This document shows, one piece after another, positions 26,188 to 35,266 of a DNA stretch of 64,000 nt. Position numbers and translations under genes: made by a program. The notes under the pieces are model-generated. The model was not told the DNA's origin. It saw nothing but the letters and a program-made list of their open reading frames with translations, and made no database searches. The stretch spans positions 1,860,001 to 1,924,000 of the forward strand of contig NZ_AP029019.1 in assembly GCF_037101375.1 (NCBI RefSeq), read 5' to 3'. The stretch comes from Acidovorax sp. DW039 (GTDB taxonomy: Bacteria > Pseudomonadota > Gammaproteobacteria > Burkholderiales > Burkholderiaceae_C). Numbering within the stretch: the first letter of the stretch is position 1; the number at the start of each line of letters is the position of its first letter.

Positions 26188-27156
26188 TCAGTCCATCGTG
26201 AGCTTTTGCTTTGCCACCACGTCCTTGTACACGGCCAGTTCTTCGCGCATCTGTTTGGCGAAGGCTTCCGGTGTGTCGGCCATGATGATGGAGCCGGTTT
26301 CCTCAATGCGCTTGCGGATGGCCGGGTCTTGCACCACTTTGCGTACCGCGGCGTTGACCTTGTCCACAATGTCCTTGGGCAGGTTTTTTGGACCCACGAT
26401 GCCGTAGTAGGCCATGCGGTTCACCGGCTCCATGCCCACTTCCTTAAAGGTGGGCACGTTGGGCAACGCGGCCACGCGCTGGGGAGCTGCCACCACGATG
26501 GGCACGAGCCTGCCTTCCTTGATGAAGGGCAGGGCGGAGGGCAGGTTGTCAAAGATCAGCGGTACCTGGCCTGCCACCGTGTCCGTCAGCGCCGGGCCAG
26601 AGCCACGGTAGGGCACGTGCACCATGAAGGTCTGGGTGCCCAGCTTGAACATTTCCATCATCAGATGCGTGATGCTGCCGTTGCCGGGCGAAGCGTAGGC
26701 GTATTTGCCGGGTTCCTTCTTCACGGCGGCGAGCATGCCCTTGTAGTCCTGAAAGGGCAGCTTCGGGTAGGCCGCTATCACGTTGGGCGTGGCGGCAATG
26801 TTCACGATGGGTGTGAAATCGGTAGCGACGTTGTACGGAATCTTGGGGTTGATGGCCGGGTTGGTGGCGGTGGTGGAGACGGTGGCCACGCCCAGGTTGT
26901 AGCCGTCGGGGGTGGCGCGGGCGGTTTCCGCCGCGCCAATGCTGCCGCCACCGCCACCCTTGTTTTCCACCACCACCGGCTGCCCCAGCTCACGGCCCAA
27001 GGGTTCGGCAATGGTGCGCGCCACCAGGTCTGTCGTACCACCCGCCGCAAAGGGCACCAGCAGGCGGATGGGCTTGGTGGGCCAAGTTGATTGTGCGTGG
27101 ACTGCCGTGGTAGCCAGTGCGATAGCGCCCAAAGTCAGGGCCGTGCGACGGATCAT
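26188..27156 (-). CDS. Bug-family periplasmic substrate-binding protein next to gcdHG
   Basis: A 322-residue exported receptor of the TctC/Bug family. A signal peptide ends at AVHAQ (about residue 22), followed by the ligand loop IRLLVPFAAGGTTDLVAR (about 30-47) and later ENKGGGGGSIGAAE. It follows the glutaryl-CoA genes on the same strand. A hairpin (27176-27212) between gcdG and this gene may reduce read-through. Bug proteins bind small carboxylates; the context suggests glutarate or a related dicarboxylate, but this is inference. Start at the ATG at 27156, where the signal peptide begins. Confidence 0.93.
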   Translation of the reverse strand: MIRRTALTLGAIALATTAVHAQSTWPTKPIRLLVPFAAGGTTDLVARTIAEPLGRELGQPVVVENKGGGGGSIGAAETARATPDGYNLGVATVSTTATNPAINPKIPYNVATDFTPIVNIAATPNVIAAYPKLPFQDYKGMLAAVKKEPGKYAYASPGNGSITHLMMEMFKLGTQTFMVHVPYRGSGPALTDTVAGQVPLIFDNLPSALPFIKEGRLVPIVVAAPQRVAALPNVPTFKEVGMEPVNRMAYYGIVGPKNLPKDIVDKVNAAVRKVVQDPAIRKRIEETGSIIMADTPEAFAKQMREELAVYKDVVAKQKLTMD

Positions 27157-27175
27157 GTTGTCTCCTTGGTTGTAA

Positions 27176-27212
27176 TAAAAGCAGGGCGTGCCTGTCGCTG
27201 GCACGCCCGAGT
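27176..27212 (-). terminator. Hairpin between gcdG and the Bug gene
   Basis: A perfect 9-bp stem (GGGCGTGCC with GGCACGCCC), 7-base loop, followed on the minus strand by TGCTTTTATT. A probable terminator or attenuator separating gcdG from the receptor gene. Confidence 0.65.
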
Positions 27213-27239
27213 GGGACGGGGCCGTTTTGGGGCCCGGGA

Positions 27240-28514
27240 TCAGATGGCTTTTTGGGCCCGCAATGCGGCAATGCGGGCGTCGTCCAGGCCCAGTTCGCGC
27301 AGCACCTCGTCGGTGTGCTGCCCCAGGGCGGGTGGCGCATTGCGCAGCACAGGAGGCGTGGCTGACAGCCGCAGCGGGCTGGCAACGCCGGTGATGTGCG
27401 TCACGCCATCAGGGGCCTCGCCATCCTTCCATCGGGGTAACGATACGGCCAGGCCACGGGCCTGCACTTGCGCGTCATCAAACGCCTGCGCAATCGTGTT
27501 GATCGGGCCGCAGGGCACGGCCTTGTCTTCCAGCAGCGCAATCCATTCGGCTGTGGTGCGCGTGCGGGTAATGGCCTGCATTGCGGGAATCAGGTCTGCG
27601 CGGTGTTGTACGCGCAGGGTGTTGGTGGCAAAGCGTGGGTCAGTGGCCCACTGAGGCTGGTTTGCGGCTGCGCAAAAGCGCTGGAATTGACCGTCATTGC
27701 CAATGGCCAGCAGCATGTTGCCGTCGGCGGTCGGAAAGTCCTGGTACGGCGCGAGGCTGGGGTGGCTGTTGCCCATGCGGCCAGGCGCTTTGCCGGTGGC
27801 CAGAAAGCCTGCCGCCTGGTTGGCGAGCACGGCCATGCCGACATCGAGCAGCGCCATGTCGATGTGCTGGCCCTGGCCTGTGCCGTTCACGGCGTTGTCG
27901 CGCACATGCAGCGCTGCCAGGATGGCGTTGCTGGCATACAGACCGGTGAACAGGTCGATCACGGCCACACCCACGCGCATGGGACCACCGCCGGGTTCGC
28001 CGTCTGCATGGCCGGTGATGCTCATGAGTCCAGTCATGGCCTGAATCATCAGGTCGTAGCCCGCGCGTTCGGCGTAAGGCCCGTCTTGCCCGAAGCCGGT
28101 GACGGAGCAGTAAATCAGGCGCGGGTTCAGTGCCCGCAGGCTTTCATGGTCCAGCCCGTATTGCTTGAGCCCACCCACCTTGAAGTTCTCCACTACGATG
28201 TCGGCCTGCAGCGCCATCTGCTTGATGAGTGCCTGCCCCTCGGGGGTGGCCATGTCGATGGTGACCGAGCGCTTGTTGCGGTTGCAGGCGGTGAAGTAGC
28301 TGGCCTGATTCGTATCCTTGCCTTCTGCGTCTTTCAGGAAGGGAGGCCCCCACTGGCGGGTGTCGTCGCCCACGCCCGGGCGCTCCACCTTGATGACATC
28401 GGCCCCCAGGTCTGCCAGGACCTGGGTGCACCACGGGCCAGCCAGCACGCGGGAGAGATCCAGTACCTTGATGCCTGCGAGTGCGCCGGCTTGGTGGGGA
28501 AGAGCGGTTGTCAT
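27240..28514 (-). CDS. gcdG: CaiB/BaiF family CoA transferase, likely glutarate CoA-transferase
   Basis: A 424-residue class III CoA transferase with the family opening LAGIKVLDLSRVLAGPWCTQ (about residues 13-32) and the catalytic Asp expected in AGYDLMIQAMTGLMSITG (about 155-172). These enzymes move CoA between carboxylic acids. Its partner gene is gcdH (107 bp upstream) with a divergent LysR gene beyond, the gcdR-gcdH-gcdG layout known from Pseudomonas, where GcdG activates glutarate with succinyl-CoA. The function is therefore inferred from neighbourhood; the family alone is broad. Confidence 0.85.
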   Translation of the reverse strand: MTTALPHQAGALAGIKVLDLSRVLAGPWCTQVLADLGADVIKVERPGVGDDTRQWGPPFLKDAEGKDTNQASYFTACNRNKRSVTIDMATPEGQALIKQMALQADIVVENFKVGGLKQYGLDHESLRALNPRLIYCSVTGFGQDGPYAERAGYDLMIQAMTGLMSITGHADGEPGGGPMRVGVAVIDLFTGLYASNAILAALHVRDNAVNGTGQGQHIDMALLDVGMAVLANQAAGFLATGKAPGRMGNSHPSLAPYQDFPTADGNMLLAIGNDGQFQRFCAAANQPQWATDPRFATNTLRVQHRADLIPAMQAITRTRTTAEWIALLEDKAVPCGPINTIAQAFDDAQVQARGLAVSLPRWKDGEAPDGVTHITGVASPLRLSATPPVLRNAPPALGQHTDEVLRELGLDDARIAALRAQKAI

Positions 28515-28523
28515 GGTCTATGA

Positions 28524-28580
28524 ATAAAAAAGGCCGCTAGCGCTTATTCATCAAGCGCTAGCAGCTATCTTTTTAATAGC
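28524..28580. repeat. Dispersed palindromic repeat, copy 3
   Basis: Contains CGCTAGCGCTTATTC and then TCAAGCGCTAGCAGCTATC, followed by a TTTTTAATAGC tail that other copies share. It fills most of the gap between gcdH and gcdG and so forms the leader of gcdG within the operon. Confidence 0.8.
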
Positions 28581-28621
28581 GATCAAGGATCGCAGAGAAG
28601 GTGGTGGAGGCTGTAGCCGTT

Positions 28622-29821
28622 TCAGTTGGCAAACGCTGCCAGCCCGGTTTGCGCCCGGCCCAGGATCAGCGCATGCACATCGTGCGTGCCTTCATAGGTG
28701 TTCACCACTTCCAGGTTCACCAGGTGGCGTGCCACGCCGAACTCGTCGCTGATGCCGTTTCCGCCCATCATGTCGCGGGCCAGGCGGGCAATGTCCAGCG
28801 CCTTGCCGCAGTTGTTGCGCTTGATGATGGAGGTGCCTTCGAACGAGGCTATACCCTCGTCCTTCATGCGGCCAAAGCGCAGTGCGGCCTGCATGCCCAG
28901 GGCAATTTCGGTCTGCATGTCGGCCAGCTTTTTCTGGATGAGCTGGTTGGCAGCCAGGGGGCGGCCAAACTGCTTGCGGTCCAGCGTGTACTGGCGGGCG
29001 GTGTGCCAGCAGAACTCTGCTGCGCCCATCACGCCCCAGGCAATGCCGTAGCGGGCACTGTTCAGGCAGGTGAAGGGGCCTTTGAGGCCTTGCACTTCAG
29101 GGAAGGCGTTTTCCTCGGGCACGAACACGTCGTCCATCACGATCTCGCCGGTGATCGATGCACGCAGACCCACCTTGCCGTGAATGGCAGGGGCCGTCAG
29201 ACCCTTCCAGCCTTTTTCCAGCACAAAGCCGCGGATGGGGCCGACTGCGCCGCCCTCAGACACTTCCTTGGCCCAGACCACAAACACATCCGCCACGGGG
29301 CTGTTGGTGATCCACATCTTGGTGCCCTTGAGCTTGTAGCCGCCGTCCACCTTGTAGGCGCGGGTGGCCATGCTGCCGGGGTCAGAGCCGTGGTCGGGCT
29401 CGGTCAGGCCAAAGCAGCCAATCCACTCACCGCTGGCCAGCTTGGGCAGGTACTTCTGCTTCTGGGCTTCAGAGCCAAACTCATAAATGGGCACCATCAC
29501 CAGCGAGCTTTGCACGCTGGCCATGGAGCGGTAGCCGGAGTCCACGCGCTCCACCTCACGGGCAATCAGACCGTAGGCCACGTAGTTCAGGCCAGGGCCG
29601 CCGTACTGCTCAGGGATGGTGGGGCCCAGCAGGCCCAGCTCGCCCATCTCGCGGAAGATGGAGAGATCGGTCTTCTCGTGGCGGAACATGTCCAGCACGC
29701 GTGGGGCCAGCTTGTCCTGGCAGTAGGCGGCAGCGGCATCACGGATGGCGCGCTCGTCGTCGGTCAGTTGCTGGTCGATGAGGAAAGGGTCGTCCCATTG
29801 AAAGGCAGCGTGTTGGGCCAT
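28622..29821 (-). CDS. gcdH: Glutaryl-CoA dehydrogenase
   Basis: An acyl-CoA dehydrogenase that oxidises and decarboxylates glutaryl-CoA to crotonyl-CoA, in lysine, tryptophan and glutarate breakdown. The 399-residue product begins [19 protein letters not shown] and has [17 protein letters not shown] (about residues 141-157), typical of the FAD-binding site of GcdH. The catalytic Glu is in [19 protein letters not shown] (about 371-389). The high similarity of these motifs to GcdH separates it from other acyl-CoA dehydrogenases. The ATG at 29821 gives the normal length. First gene of the cluster, divergent from the LysR gene. Confidence 0.95.
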   Translation of the reverse strand: MAQHAAFQWDDPFLIDQQLTDDERAIRDAAAAYCQDKLAPRVLDMFRHEKTDLSIFREMGELGLLGPTIPEQYGGPGLNYVAYGLIAREVERVDSGYRSMASVQSSLVMVPIYEFGSEAQKQKYLPKLASGEWIGCFGLTEPDHGSDPGSMATRAYKVDGGYKLKGTKMWITNSPVADVFVVWAKEVSEGGAVGPIRGFVLEKGWKGLTAPAIHGKVGLRASITGEIVMDDVFVPEENAFPEVQGLKGPFTCLNSARYGIAWGVMGAAEFCWHTARQYTLDRKQFGRPLAANQLIQKKLADMQTEIALGMQAALRFGRMKDEGIASFEGTSIIKRNNCGKALDIARLARDMMGGNGISDEFGVARHLVNLEVVNTYEGTHDVHALILGRAQTGLAAFAN

Positions 29822-30026
29822 GGTGTGTCTCCGTGTTGGATCAGGGTGAGTGGGCAAGCCAGCAGATCGCAGGGCGTTTCATGCAGGCTTGGTGAATCTG
29901 AAGGGCATCCTAGGCGTTGCTGCAGGCGCAGGCAAACGATTTGTTGGCACGCAGATATGAAGATATTGCATGTCTGGGTCTAAACTGTTGCCTTATCTGG
30001 GATTTGCCGAAAACCTGTTCACAGCC

Positions 30027-30953
30027 ATGCGCCGTCATTTGCCATCCACCCAGGCCTTGACCTGTTTTGAAGCCGCAGCACGTCACGAAAGCTACACCCG
30101 TGCTGCGCAAGAGCTGTCGCTCACGCAAAGCGCGGTGTCACGGCAGATTCTGGCGCTGGAAGATCAGTTGGGTGTGCAACTCTTCCGCCGTACGCGCCAT
30201 GGAATGGTGCTCACGCCCGCCGGGCGGCATTACGGACGGCAGGTTGCCCGCTGGCTGCAAGGGCTGGAGCGGGACACATTGGATGTCATGGCCCACCAGG
30301 GCGAAGGCGGTACCCTTTCGCTTGCCGCTGTGCCGACATTTGCCACGCGCTGGCTCATTCCACGCCTGCCGCAACTGGCACGCCAGCACCCGGATATCGT
30401 GGTGCACATCGATACGCAAACCCGCCCGTTTTTGTTTGCAGACACCACTTTCGATGCCGCCTTGTATGCGGGCACACCTGAGCAGGTGGCCAACTGGCCT
30501 GGGGTAAGGGCCCAGTTGCTGATGCATGAGGACGTGGTGCCTGTGTGCAGCCCCCGCCTGCTTGAAGCAGCAGCCCCCCGGGGCCGGGGCCGAGCCCATC
30601 AGCCCGTGCCCCCGGATGCCATTGCCCAGCTGCCGCTGCTACAGCAAAGCACCCGGCCCTACGGGTGGCGGCAGTGGTTTGATGCCATGGAGGTGGACGC
30701 CCCCCGTGCCTTGGATGGGCCTCGCTACGAACTGTTTTCCATGCTCGCCGTGGCCGCCACGCATGGCATGGGGGTGGCTTTGATGCCGCCTCTGCTCATC
30801 GAGGCAGAGCTTGCCAGCGGCGATTTGGTGGTAGCGTGCAATCGCCCGCTGCGCGGGGAGCGGGGGTATTACCTGGTGAGTCCGGCGCTGCCATCCATCT
30901 CGCCCGTGCTGCAAACGTTCAGCGCGTGGTTGCAGGGCATGGCCCAGGGTTGA
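30027..30953 (+). CDS. gcdR: LysR-family regulator, likely of glutarate catabolism
   Basis: A 308-residue LysR-type regulator. The HTH (ALTCFEAAARHESYTRAAQE and LTQSAVSRQILALEDQLG, about residues 9-50) is of the GcvA-like subgroup, and the effector domain follows. It is divergent from gcdH with a 205-bp gap. The same arrangement in Pseudomonas is GcdR, an activator of gcdHG responding to glutarate; the name here is based on that position. The ATG at 30027 is preferred over an in-frame start 19 codons upstream because the HTH normally begins close to the N-terminus. Confidence 0.88.
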   Translation: MRRHLPSTQALTCFEAAARHESYTRAAQELSLTQSAVSRQILALEDQLGVQLFRRTRHGMVLTPAGRHYGRQVARWLQGLERDTLDVMAHQGEGGTLSLAAVPTFATRWLIPRLPQLARQHPDIVVHIDTQTRPFLFADTTFDAALYAGTPEQVANWPGVRAQLLMHEDVVPVCSPRLLEAAAPRGRGRAHQPVPPDAIAQLPLLQQSTRPYGWRQWFDAMEVDAPRALDGPRYELFSMLAVAATHGMGVALMPPLLIEAELASGDLVVACNRPLRGERGYYLVSPALPSISPVLQTFSAWLQGMAQG

Positions 30954-30974
30954 TGCCAGCCGGGCTGCCGTGCG

Positions 30975-31589
30975 TCAGGCCTTGATGAACTCAGGCCGGT
31001 CGTTTTGTTGTGGCTTGAGTGGCGCGGCTGCTTTGCCTTCTGCCTTTTCCTTGCGCCACTGCTCCTTGCGGGCCGTCCACTCCCGCAGGCGGGCGTGTGC
31101 GACGGTGCTGTCTTTGGCCATCTGCTCTTCATCGGCTACCTGGGCCGCCAGCTCCAGCCGAATGCCATTGGGGTCAAAGAAGTAAATGCTTTTGAAGATG
31201 TGGTGATCCGTCACGCCCAGCACTTCCACCCCGTGGGCCAGCAGGCGAGCCTTGGTGTTTTCCAGTTCTTGAACGGTGTTGACGCGAAAGGCGATGTGGT
31301 TCACCCACAGCGGAGTATTGGGCGATGGGTCGGGCTTCACGTCGTCGCCCAGGTCGAAGAAGGCGATGAACGAGCCGTCTTGCAGCCGGAAGAAAAAGTG
31401 CGTGTACGGGCAGTACTCGCCGGTGCTGGGCACGTAGTCGCTCTGAATGATGTGGTATAGCGGCAGGCCCAGGATGTCTTCGTAGAAGTGGCGGGTTTCC
31501 TCGGCATCACGGGCTTTGTAAGCGTAGTGGTGCAGTTGCTGGATGGCCGCTGGCGCGGGCAAAAGGGAGGGCTGTTGGGCTGTAGTCAT
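30975..31589 (-). CDS. VOC (glyoxalase/extradiol dioxygenase) superfamily protein
   Basis: A 204-residue cytoplasmic protein with two beta-alpha-beta-beta-beta half-domains. The metal-ligand candidates are His in IQQLHHYAYKARD (about residues 16-28), His in WVNHIAFRV (about 97) and Glu in DPNGIRLELAAQ (about 146). The C-terminus is a Lys/Glu-rich helix. Members catalyse isomerisation, ring cleavage or detoxification on a divalent metal; the substrate is unknown. It is convergent with gcdR (about 20 bp). Confidence 0.88.
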   Translation of the reverse strand: MTTAQQPSLLPAPAAIQQLHHYAYKARDAEETRHFYEDILGLPLYHIIQSDYVPSTGEYCPYTHFFFRLQDGSFIAFFDLGDDVKPDPSPNTPLWVNHIAFRVNTVQELENTKARLLAHGVEVLGVTDHHIFKSIYFFDPNGIRLELAAQVADEEQMAKDSTVAHARLREWTARKEQWRKEKAEGKAAAPLKPQQNDRPEFIKA

Positions 31590-31682
31590 CGGGTGTCTCC
31601 TGGATTTGAGTCAAATTCTACTATTCATAACTAATTTACTTAAAAATAATTTTATGGGTAGGGGCCAAAGCACGCACCCAAC

Positions 31683-31722
31683 AAAAAAGCCACCGCGGCG
31701 GCAAGCGCAGCGGTGGCTTTTG
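31683..31722 (-). terminator. Terminator of the cytochrome b561-yceI operon
   Basis: A 12-bp perfect stem (AAAAGCCACCGC with GCGGTGGCTTTT), 13-base loop, with a run of T on both strands. It lies about 20 bp beyond the stop of the second yceI gene. Confidence 0.85.
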
Positions 31723-31740
31723 AGAGGGGCAGATGCGTGA

Positions 31741-32316
31741 TTACTGCTTGACGGCTTCAATCTGGACGATCAGGCGCACGTTCTTGGGGAAGCCCCAGTC
31801 CACGCCATAGTTCAGGCCCCATTGGGTGCGGTCAATGGTGGCTTCAAAGTCGCCGCCACACACTTCACGCTTGAGCATGGGGCTTTGGTAGCAGTTGAAC
31901 TGGTTGGCCTTCAGGGTGATGGGAGCAGTTTTGCCCAGCAGAGTGAGCTGGCCCGTCACTTCGCTCACGTTGTCGCCCTGGAAGGTGAACTTGTCAGATA
32001 CGAACTTGATGGTGGGGTATGTGGCGGCGTTGAACAGGTCTGCGCTTTGCAGGTGCTTGTCAAACGCGGGGGTGCCCGAGTTCACCGAAGTCGCGTCGAA
32101 GGCGATTTCCACCTTGCCGGTCTTGCCTGCGCGGTCAAATTGCACAGTACCTTCCTTTTTGTCGAAGCGGGCACGGTTCACTGCTGCGCCAAAGTGGCTG
32201 ATCTCGAACGTCACGAAGGTGTGGGTGGGATCGATGGCGTAGTTGGCAGACTGGGCCTGGGCAGCACCAGCAAACAGAGCGGCCACGGCGGCGAGTGCGA
32301 AAAGAGACTTGCGCAT
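31741..32316 (-). CDS. YceI-family periplasmic protein (second copy)
   Basis: A 191-residue exported protein of the YceI lipocalin-like family. A signal peptide ends AAQAQ (about residue 22), followed by the family start YAIDPTHTFVTFEISHFG (about 26-43) and a beta barrel that in E. coli and Thermus relatives holds an isoprenoid such as a polyprenyl pyrophosphate or quinone. It is encoded 89 bp downstream of another yceI gene and a cytochrome b561 gene, a combination common in proteobacteria and thought to concern quinone-linked electron transfer. Two Cys (in FNCYQSPMLKREVCGG) might form a disulfide. Confidence 0.92.
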   Translation of the reverse strand: MRKSLFALAAVAALFAGAAQAQSANYAIDPTHTFVTFEISHFGAAVNRARFDKKEGTVQFDRAGKTGKVEIAFDATSVNSGTPAFDKHLQSADLFNAATYPTIKFVSDKFTFQGDNVSEVTGQLTLLGKTAPITLKANQFNCYQSPMLKREVCGGDFEATIDRTQWGLNYGVDWGFPKNVRLIVQIEAVKQ

Positions 32317-32405
32317 GAAGGACTCCTGAAAAAGGAAGGGGTTGAAGGAAGGATGCACGTAAAAAGAGAGAGCGTCGTGTGTGGCGGGGCTCGCTGAAAC
32401 AAGCT

Positions 32406-32975
32406 TCAGAGCTTGCCGACGCCGGTGAGGGCGAGCTTGAACTTGACCTGAACGTCGTCTGCCACCATGGAGGTGTCAGCCCACTCGTTCTCGCCAATCT
32501 TGAATGCCAGACGCTTGATCGGCAGGGTGCCCATAGCGGTGGTGATGGCACCCGCTTGTGTGAGCGTGGTGGGCACCACGACATTGACAGAAGTGCCCTT
32601 GATGGTGAGCTTGCCTGCCACTTCGTACTTGCCGGCACCCAAGGCCTTGATGCTGGTGGATTCGAAGACGGCCTGGGGAAACTTGGGCACGTTGAACCAG
32701 ACCGGCTTGGGCAGTTCAGCGTCTGTCTCCTTGGAGCCCAGGGTGGCGCTGCCCGTGTCCACGGTGAAGTTGATCTTGCTGGTCGCCAGCTTGGCGGGGT
32801 CAAAGGCCACTTGCGCATCAAACTTCTTGAACTGGCCTTCCAGCGGCACACCCATCTGGCGGGCGGTGAACTGGAGCTGGCTTTGGGCTGCGTCCAGCTT
32901 CTGCTGCGCCATGGCGGGGGATGCGAGCAGGGTGGCACCAAGGGCCGTGGCGAACGCGATGTGGGTGATCTTCAT
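32406..32975 (-). CDS. YceI-family periplasmic protein (first copy)
   Basis: A 189-residue exported protein. The signal peptide ends SPAMAQQ (about residue 24). The mature part has the YceI features, with LDAAQSQLQFTARQMGVPLE in place of the usual N-terminal strand and FNVPKFPQAVFESTSIKALG (about 93-112). It is only moderately similar to the downstream copy, so it is not a recent duplicate. Probably binds an isoprenoid or quinone in the periplasm and cooperates with the cytochrome b561 encoded 41 bp upstream. Confidence 0.92.
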   Translation of the reverse strand: MKITHIAFATALGATLLASPAMAQQKLDAAQSQLQFTARQMGVPLEGQFKKFDAQVAFDPAKLATSKINFTVDTGSATLGSKETDAELPKPVWFNVPKFPQAVFESTSIKALGAGKYEVAGKLTIKGTSVNVVVPTTLTQAGAITTAMGTLPIKRLAFKIGENEWADTSMVADDVQVKFKLALTGVGKL

Positions 32976-33016
32976 GAAAACTCCTTGAGATGGCGAGATG
33001 CGACTGGTGCTGAGGG

Positions 33017-33583
33017 TCAGCGTGGGCCGGGCAACATGCGTTGCAGCAGGCCGTCGCGGTCGATGATCTGGTGCTTGAGTGCCGCTGCCACATGCAGAAC
33101 CACCAAGGCCGCCATGGCAAATGCAGAGATCTGATGCCAGGGTTTGATGGCCTCGGCCAGTTCTTTGCTGACGGGAACAAAGTCAGGCAGTTGCCACAAG
33201 CCCAGGAACACGATGGGGAATCCTGCCGCGGAGCTGTAGGCCCAGCCGATCAGGGGCACCGCGAAAAAGAGCACGTACAGCAGGTGGTGGGTGGCGTGGT
33301 GGGCCATTTTTTGCCATGCGGGCATCGCTTCTTCCATGGCCCGTGGGAGTGCGGGGGGGCGGTGTGTGATGCGCCAGATCAGCCGCAGCAATGAGAGGGC
33401 CAAGATGGTGACCCCAGCCCACTTGTGCCAGTTGTACAGTTTGAGGCGCTGGGGTGAGAAGGGCAGGTCCGCCATGTAGACGCCCAGGGCAAAAATGGCG
33501 ATCAACCCTAAGCCCAACACCCAATGCAGCAGCATGGCGATGCCGGAGTAGCGGGCAGGACGTTGACGTGTTTCTGAGGTCAT
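33017..33583 (-). CDS. Cytochrome b561 (CybB-like)
   Basis: A 188-residue inner-membrane di-heme cytochrome b. Four hydrophobic helices are visible at about residues 14-36, 50-67, 92-112 and 148-168. The heme-ligand His residues are likely in MLLHWVLGLG (about 15), LYNWHKWAGV (about 53) and the late pair ATHHLLYVL and LVVLHVAAALKHQ. It carries electrons between quinol and an acceptor. It is the first gene of the operon with two YceI genes. The start at 33583 (MTSETRQRP) places helix 1 correctly. Confidence 0.92.
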   Translation of the reverse strand: MTSETRQRPARYSGIAMLLHWVLGLGLIAIFALGVYMADLPFSPQRLKLYNWHKWAGVTILALSLLRLIWRITHRPPALPRAMEEAMPAWQKMAHHATHHLLYVLFFAVPLIGWAYSSAAGFPIVFLGLWQLPDFVPVSKELAEAIKPWHQISAFAMAALVVLHVAAALKHQIIDRDGLLQRMLPGPR

Positions 33584-33975
33584 GGTGGGTTTGGCCGGAT
33601 GTGGGTGGAGGCAGGAATCCACCGCACTCCATGGTTGGCAGTGTAGGAACCGACCCTCGGGCGCGGTTTCAGGTGGATTGATGCCTTAATTCAAAAAAAC
33701 TGAATTGAGAAGGCACTTGCGCTCAAAGTTCCCCAACGCTCGAGTGAGACGTGGGATGCAGTGCCGTGAGCCAAGGGAAAGCCAATTAAGTTACCACCGC
33801 ACCAAGGCCGCGCACGCAGGGCAACCTTGCAGGCCGTTCGCTTCACCATGAGCCTCTCTGAACAGGTGTCGAAAAAGCTGCAAGGTCGTACCCCCCGCGC
33901 TCCTCCGTTCGATCTGAATCTCTGGATGGCGCGTGCAAGGCGTGCACCGCGCCCCAAAGTGCACGTCAGAAGCGT
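33584..33975. other. 392-bp gap between hemY and the cytochrome b561 gene
   Basis: It should hold the promoter of the cytochrome operon. A hairpin at 33682-33715 pairs TGCCTT plus AATTCA with TGAATT plus AAGGCA (3-base bulge) around an A-rich loop. A 46-codon open frame from 33848 (MSLSEQVSKKLQG) has no recognisable similarity and overlaps the hemY end; I do not call it. Confidence 0.5.
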
Positions 33976-35253
33976 TCAGTGCTGCTGAGCAGCGGCCTTC
34001 CAGGCCTGGGCTGCGGTTTCGTGGTCGCCGCGCTGTTCCGCCAGTTCGGCCAGATGTCGCCAGGCACTGGCGCGCAGGCGTTTGTCGTGGAGCTGCCCTG
34101 TGGACTGGTTCAGCAACTGCTGTGCTTTGCCCCACAACTGGCGCTTCAGGCACGCCATACCGGCCAGGTACTGAAGGCGCGCGTCGCGTGGGTTGGCCTG
34201 TTGCGCGGCTTCAATCCTTGCCAACCATGCGGCATCAATCGAATCGAGGCCTTCTTCCAGTGACTGGATGAGCTTGAGGGCGAGCCCTTCAGGTAAGCCA
34301 TCGGGCAGCTCCACCATGCGTTCCCACACAGGCAGGAGCCACGCCCGCACTTGTGCTGCGTCCCCGCCCAGGTGGGCCAGGCGCTGCGCGGCTTGCACCG
34401 CCAGTTCGGGCATGCTGCGTTCCGAGTTTTCCAGCGCCGTCCAGGTCTGCACAAGCTGGGCGGGATCGTGCGCGGACTGGATCAATTCGATAGCCAGCCC
34501 GCGCACGATGCTTTGCGCGGCACCAGCAGAGAAGGCGCGGTGCTTGCCCAGCAGCCGGGCCGTGTCCAGTGCTTCACGGGTCTGGCGGGCTTGTCGCGTG
34601 GCCTTGAGCTTGATGCGCAGGGCCAGTGTGCGGCGGGCAGCCCCTTGGGGCAGGGCCGCCAAGCGCTCCAGCGTGATGCTGGGGTCGCGGTCGTCCAGAC
34701 TCCAGCGGGCCGAGCGGATTTGCACGCCCTCGCGCAGCTCCTGTTCCTGCGAGCTGCCTCGCTGGGGTGCCTCTTCAAGGGCCTGGTGAAGGTGGCTCTC
34801 ACGCGTGGCACGGTCTTGTAGGGCGTGGGATGACTCGGCTGCAATCATGTGCGCCAGGGTGCGCAGTTGCCTGCCATGCGGCACGGGCTCATTCGCTGCC
34901 TGCAAGGCGCTTTCTTGCGACAGCGAGGCCAGGGCCGACTTGCGCGAGCGCAGGAAACGACCCGCCAGCATGTGGGTGAGTGCGTCCAGCAATGCCTGGT
35001 GCATGGCGCGTTCCTTTTGCTGCACACGCCAGCGCCGGGCCTGATGGGGCAGTTCCAGCAAGGCTGCCAGTGCACGCAGGGCGGCATACACGGTGATGAA
35101 CCCGCCCACCAGCAGCAAGATCACGAGGTTGAGCGAGAGGTCGACCCGGTAAGGGGGCCAGTACAGGGTGACCGTGCCCTGGTTGTTACCGGCAAACAGC
35201 GCTGCCGCCACGGCAACGCCAAACAGAGCCAAAAGCCACAATGCAGCGCGCAT
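33976..35253 (-). CDS. hemY: Heme biosynthesis-associated TPR protein HemY
   Basis: A 425-residue inner-membrane protein of the proteobacterial HemY family, not the protoporphyrinogen oxidase that has the same name in Bacillus. Two hydrophobic helices occur at about residues 4-22 and 41-63 with GTVTLYWPPYRVDLSLNLVI between them, the family hallmark. A periplasmic part of tetratricopeptide-like helices follows. Its exact role in heme synthesis is not settled. Last gene of hemCDXY, 13 bp after hemX. Confidence 0.92.
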   Translation of the reverse strand: MRAALWLLALFGVAVAAALFAGNNQGTVTLYWPPYRVDLSLNLVILLLVGGFITVYAALRALAALLELPHQARRWRVQQKERAMHQALLDALTHMLAGRFLRSRKSALASLSQESALQAANEPVPHGRQLRTLAHMIAAESSHALQDRATRESHLHQALEEAPQRGSSQEQELREGVQIRSARWSLDDRDPSITLERLAALPQGAARRTLALRIKLKATRQARQTREALDTARLLGKHRAFSAGAAQSIVRGLAIELIQSAHDPAQLVQTWTALENSERSMPELAVQAAQRLAHLGGDAAQVRAWLLPVWERMVELPDGLPEGLALKLIQSLEEGLDSIDAAWLARIEAAQQANPRDARLQYLAGMACLKRQLWGKAQQLLNQSTGQLHDKRLRASAWRHLAELAEQRGDHETAAQAWKAAAQQH

Positions 35254-35266
35254 GGTTCAGCCCCTC

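Noticed and set aside
33691..33957. An 88-codon minus-strand frame and a 46-codon plus-strand frame from 33848 in the hemY upstream gap
   Set aside because: No ribosome site, no recognisable similarity and overlap with other features. I could not support a remnant insertion sequence either.
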